Assembly (NCBI GenBank): GCA_934359755.1
Contig: CAKRLV010000048.1
Span: 1 to 12,646, forward strand
Direction: 5' to 3'
Source: an uncultured Agathobacter sp.
GTDB taxonomy: Bacteria; Bacillota; Clostridia; Lachnospirales; Lachnospiraceae
DNA length: 12,646 nucleotides
Below the pieces are notes generated by a model. That model was not told the origin of the DNA. It did not search any database and saw only the letters and a program-made list of their open reading frames with translations. This document shows positions 12,549 to 12,646 of the stretch, in pieces. Every line of letters begins with the position of its first letter. The first letter of the stretch is position 1. Made by a program: the position numbers and the translations under genes.

Positions 12549-12646
12549 CTATTTCTCCTCTTCGTTAATACCTAGTTCATTACATATTACTTGCTATCCA
12601 TCATACCTTATTCTTTCTACCAGCGTTTCCTTTTTCAGATTACTGC
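12549..12646 (-). pseudogene. Possible gene end with an internal stop, running off the window
   Basis: The minus strand reads NLKKETLVERIRYDG, a TAG (12594-12596), then QVICNELGINEEEK and TAG at 12549-12551. The two halves look like one protein terminus interrupted by a stop codon. I do not recognise the family and the 5' part lies outside the window. Confidence 0.3.

Noticed and set aside
1..12646. CRISPR array, tRNA, rRNA or complete insertion sequence
   Set aside because: No regularly spaced repeats, no cloverleaf-like segment and no intact transposase were seen on either strand. Only recombinase fragments are present.

Overview
The window looks like a low-GC Firmicute of the Lachnospiraceae type (Roseburia/Agathobacter/Butyrivibrio-like). 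This rests on the style of the genes: AAA-ATPase-like/DUF1703 proteins, a RhuM-type protein, a large serine recombinase, a RelB/RelE pair, AgrC/AgrA-like regulators, and AGGAGG ribosome binding sites in AT-rich DNA. The assignment is by recognition only. No database was searched.

Left part (1-2.7 kb): the end of a possible upstream gene and a promoter region, then a plus-strand pair with a one-base overlap (TAATG). The pair encodes a GldA-like iron-containing alcohol/glycerol dehydrogenase and a YkvI-family multispanning membrane protein. It ends at a strong bidirectional terminator hairpin.

Middle part (2.7-8.6 kb): a visibly more AT-rich minus-strand locus. In transcription order it holds a LytTR response regulator, an AgrC-like GHKL sensor kinase (joined by an ATGA overlap), a 158-bp gap, three 6-TM permease-like proteins, an ABC ATPase, and a membrane-anchored protein with an extracytoplasmic domain. 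The gap carries two perfect 9-bp direct repeats with a 21-bp period just upstream of a TATAAT box. This is the geometry of a LytTR operator, so the regulator probably switches on the ABC genes in response to an extracellular signal, most likely a peptide. No agrB/agrD or bacteriocin precursor gene is visible. The same 43-44 bp hairpin lies at both ends of this locus in direct orientation.

Right part (8.65-12.6 kb): a decaying accessory region, all minus strand apart from intergenic structures. It contains an AAA-ATPase-like gene that lost most of its C-terminal nuclease domain, a small P-loop kinase broken by a frameshift and a deletion, an in-frame chimera of serine recombinase and RhuM fragments, and an apparently intact RelB/RelE-type toxin-antitoxin operon with its own promoter, palindromes and terminator. 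Beyond that are remnants and a cluster of GC-rich hairpins that look like the edge of an old integrated element.

The most interesting system is the signal-responsive, three-permease ABC locus. The most informative decay evidence is the out-of-frame nuclease tail of the AAA-ATPase gene and the recombinase-RhuM fusion.
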